Shown here: positions 61,942 to 64,000 of the stretch, in pieces
Layout: every line of letters begins with the position of its first letter
Numbering within the stretch: position 1 is the first letter of the stretch
Assembly (NCBI GenBank): GCA_019671135.1
Contig: JAHRHY010000020.1
Span: 744,001-808,000, forward strand
Direction: 5' to 3'
DNA: 64,000 nucleotides
Source: Linnemannia hyalina
Taxonomy: Eukaryota > Mortierellomycota > Mortierellomycetes > Mortierellales > Mortierellaceae
Notes under the pieces: model-generated
What the model was told of the DNA's origin: nothing
What the model saw: only the letters and a program-made list of their open reading frames with translations
Databases searched by the model: none
Made by a program: the position numbers and the translations under genes

Positions 61942-63015
61942 ATGTCCAACGAGACTACTACCTACAACAACAACGCCGAGTTCCCCGCTCTTCAACAACT
62001 GGACATCAACGCCACTGACGCCTTTGTCGTCACCTCATCTTCGTCCTCTGCTCCTATTCCCGAGGACATCGAAATGGCCGACCAGGACCTAAGCGATCCT
62101 TTACCCTCTATGGACGATCATCCCATCTCCGCCGCTCAAGAACCCGATCTGAAGTTCTTCTCAATCATGTCTGATTCGGACTACAATGGCGATGTCGATT
62201 TGACGACTGACCTGCAAGACGTATTGCTATCCAAGCGCCATAGTCTAGCGCAATGGACGAAAGCGTACCGTCATTCTGTGCTCAGGGTTGCGAAGACCTC
62301 CATTGACCACTCTGAATATGCCAGCTGGCTGCAAGAGTGCGCCGATCTTGCCAAGATCGTGCGACAGAAAGAAAAAGAGCACGCCTCTTTTGCTGCAGCT
62401 TTGAGTTTGGGTTCTCTGGTAACAGACCCCATCCTCTCGCCGGCCTCTGCTGCTGCTGCCGCGGCAAAGGTTGACAACACCAAATTGTCACTGGACATGG
62501 GCACGCCCCGTTTCGGTGATGCCAAGCATGGCAAGGGACAGTCTTTTCAGGTCATCCGTGACCCTCACCTGTTCTTAGACAGCTTCAAGACCTACTGCGA
62601 AAATAGCTACGGCGAGACGCCTTTTCTCGCCAGCGCTCAGCGCCTCCTTTGCATGGCCATCCTGGACGAGCAGACCCGTCAACAGTTCAACGATGAACTG
62701 GCTCGGCATGGCAGCTCCTCTCTCACATGGGAGGAGTGTGAAGTTGCATTTGTTGACAGCGTTCTGACTCCAAAAGAACGTTCCCTCACCGTCGCTCGCG
62801 TTGCAGAGACAGGTCGTCGCAACAAGGAATCCTACCGCAACTTTGCACTACGTCTCCAGCGATCTGTCCGTGTGTATCGTATTGACGATGGCAACACCAC
62901 CGTCCTCTCTGGCATTATGGGCTCTATCCCTTCGATGGAACTGAACCTCATCAAGAATTCGATTCAAAAGGCCGGTACCTCTCTGTCCGAGGTTAGGTTG
63001 GACTCGATCACCTAG
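61942..63015 (+). CDS. gypsy-type gag, N-terminal part
   Basis: ATG 61942 opens a 357-residue stretch: MSNETTTYNNNAEFPAL, an acidic N-terminus, then a capsid-like region with FLDSFKTYCENSYGETPFLASAQRLLCMAIL, WEECEVAFVDSVLTPKER, and NKESYRNFALRLQRSVRVYRID, resembling the retrotransposon gag capsid pattern. It ends at an in-frame TAG (63013-63015). The same frame continues open to the window edge with the zinc knuckle, so the TAG is either readthrough-dependent or an inactivating mutation. Confidence 0.7.
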   Translation: MSNETTTYNNNAEFPALQQLDINATDAFVVTSSSSSAPIPEDIEMADQDLSDPLPSMDDHPISAAQEPDLKFFSIMSDSDYNGDVDLTTDLQDVLLSKRHSLAQWTKAYRHSVLRVAKTSIDHSEYASWLQECADLAKIVRQKEKEHASFAAALSLGSLVTDPILSPASAAAAAAKVDNTKLSLDMGTPRFGDAKHGKGQSFQVIRDPHLFLDSFKTYCENSYGETPFLASAQRLLCMAILDEQTRQQFNDELARHGSSSLTWEECEVAFVDSVLTPKERSLTVARVAETGRRNKESYRNFALRLQRSVRVYRIDDGNTTVLSGIMGSIPSMELNLIKNSIQKAGTSLSEVRLDSIT

Positions 63016-64000
63016 CTCCTCACTGCCCTTAGCGCCATGGAAGGACCAGACGACTCTCTCAAGAGACCCCACAGTCTCATCGACGATGATGAAGACGACA
63101 AGAAGGATGCCTCCTCGTCCAAGACCAATAACAGTAACAACCATGGTCACAAGCAACAGCGTCACCGCAAGAACGACCGCCATGGCAAAGGCAAGCCAAC
63201 TGCCGATTCGTCCTCGTCCCCATCTTCGTCTAGTTCCGGCAAGAAGACTTACCACTGTGATAATCACGGTGAGAATTACTCGCATAATACCAAGAATTGC
63301 AGGCACTGCACCAAGTGCAACAAAAATGGCCACACTGCCCCCTACTGTAATAGTGATCGCAAGAAGAACTTTGACAGCAAGGGCGGCAAGAGCTACAAGA
63401 ACAAGACAGAAGGTAAATTGTCTATGCCTCCTTTTTCTGAGTCTGAAATTTTGTCTGTGTCTGATCACACCTTTCTTACTCATGCTACTATTTCTTTACA
63501 GACAAGCGAACCTGAGGACACCAAAGAAATGACCGACAAGACAAGAGCCAAGTCAAGAGAAGAATCACTTCTCTCTCCTGTCATAACAGAACCTAGTAAT
63601 AAAAAATTACCATTGTCTGGTTCTAACACTATCCCTCTTGGTCCAATTCTGTCTCCCTCACTGGCTGTGCATACTTTTTCAACTACAGAAAATAATGTGT
63701 CTGTGACTACAGAAAATGATTTGTCTGTAACCCCTTTATCTGATAGCGAACAATCAGTTAAAACTACTATGGAGGTACCTGCACCTACAAGTGCACGACC
63801 CCAGTATGCGTTTCGCTCGTTGCCACCAAAACAACCTGCCGTTGTCTCTGTGCCATACTTTGAAACAAAAGAACCGTCTTTTGCTTGTTTGTCTAACCTT
63901 GCTGCTCAAAGTCAGGTTAACATGGACGACCACAGTGACAACGACAGTAGTATTGGTATGACGACGGAGGAACTCGACACCTTCGCATCTGACAAGTTTA
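63016..64000 (+). CDS. gypsy gag C-terminal part with zinc knuckle, runs off the window
   Basis: Continues the gag frame without a stop from the codon after the TAG (first ATG at 63037) to the last base. Contents: an acidic/Lys-rich linker, a His/Lys/Asn-rich basic stretch, Cys-rich HCDNHGENYSHNTKNC, and CTKCNKNGHTAPYC, a perfect CX2CX4HX4C nucleic-acid-binding knuckle. A long Ser/Thr/Pro-rich region then leads towards the expected protease. Without the right edge I cannot say whether pol is intact. Confidence 0.65.

Overview
The window looks like a repeat-dense stretch of a filamentous fungal nuclear genome. Spliceosomal introns, a Helitron helicase, a chromodomain Ty3/gypsy element, a DIRS-like reverse transcriptase and a large F-box/leucine-rich host protein all fit an early-diverging fungus, perhaps Mortierella-like. 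The lineage is inference only. Almost everything outside a few host genes is mobile DNA, much of it nested.

1-22667 is a head-to-tail series of Helitrons read on the minus strand: the 5' tip of one copy (1-75), Helitron A (76-14809), Helitron B (14816-20985) and Helitron C (20986-22667). Helitron B carries an apparently intact three-exon RepHel gene (about 1731 aa). C, and a sister copy E nested in A (10995-12218), are short non-autonomous relatives with the same two tips as B. Helitron A holds a small acidic gene, two decayed RepHel copies in opposite orientations and unidentified fragments. The plus-strand decayed copy was hit by two solo LTRs, each with a 5-bp target duplication.

22856-24685 is an F-box/LRR-like host gene. 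107 bp after its stop a gypsy chromovirus inserted (LTRs 24793-24952 and 51956-52115, no difference seen between them, target duplication CTCCT). It now spans 27.3 kb, because repeated insertions split its integrase/chromodomain part (25291-26769) from its protease/RT/RNase H part (34567-36384). Gag is gone.

The inserted DNA is the most interesting part. There are three 6.8-7.0 kb elements (27221-34115, 36836-43597, 44049-51072). Each has very long terminal inverted repeats (about 1.6-1.9 kb) built from 133-bp repeats. Each encodes a small ORF, an unrecognised 550-aa protein and a DDE transposase-like protein on the opposite strand. Each is flanked on both sides by a 451-bp near-perfect palindrome, P (two 210-bp arms and a 31-bp spacer found in both orientations). 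The layout is P-el1-P in one gypsy site and P-el2-P-el3-P in another. A solitary P sits in Helitron C; the matching empty site in Helitron E shows a 3-bp target duplication (TTA). The whole P-el1-P unit has its own 3-bp duplication (ATG).

52116-64000 holds a broken unknown gene with a possible nuclease-like motif, a TA-flanked MITE, a truncated DIRS-like element, LTR-like repeats, a second MITE-like inverted-repeat element, two small or unknown ORFs and, at the right edge, a gypsy-type gag interrupted by an amber codon.
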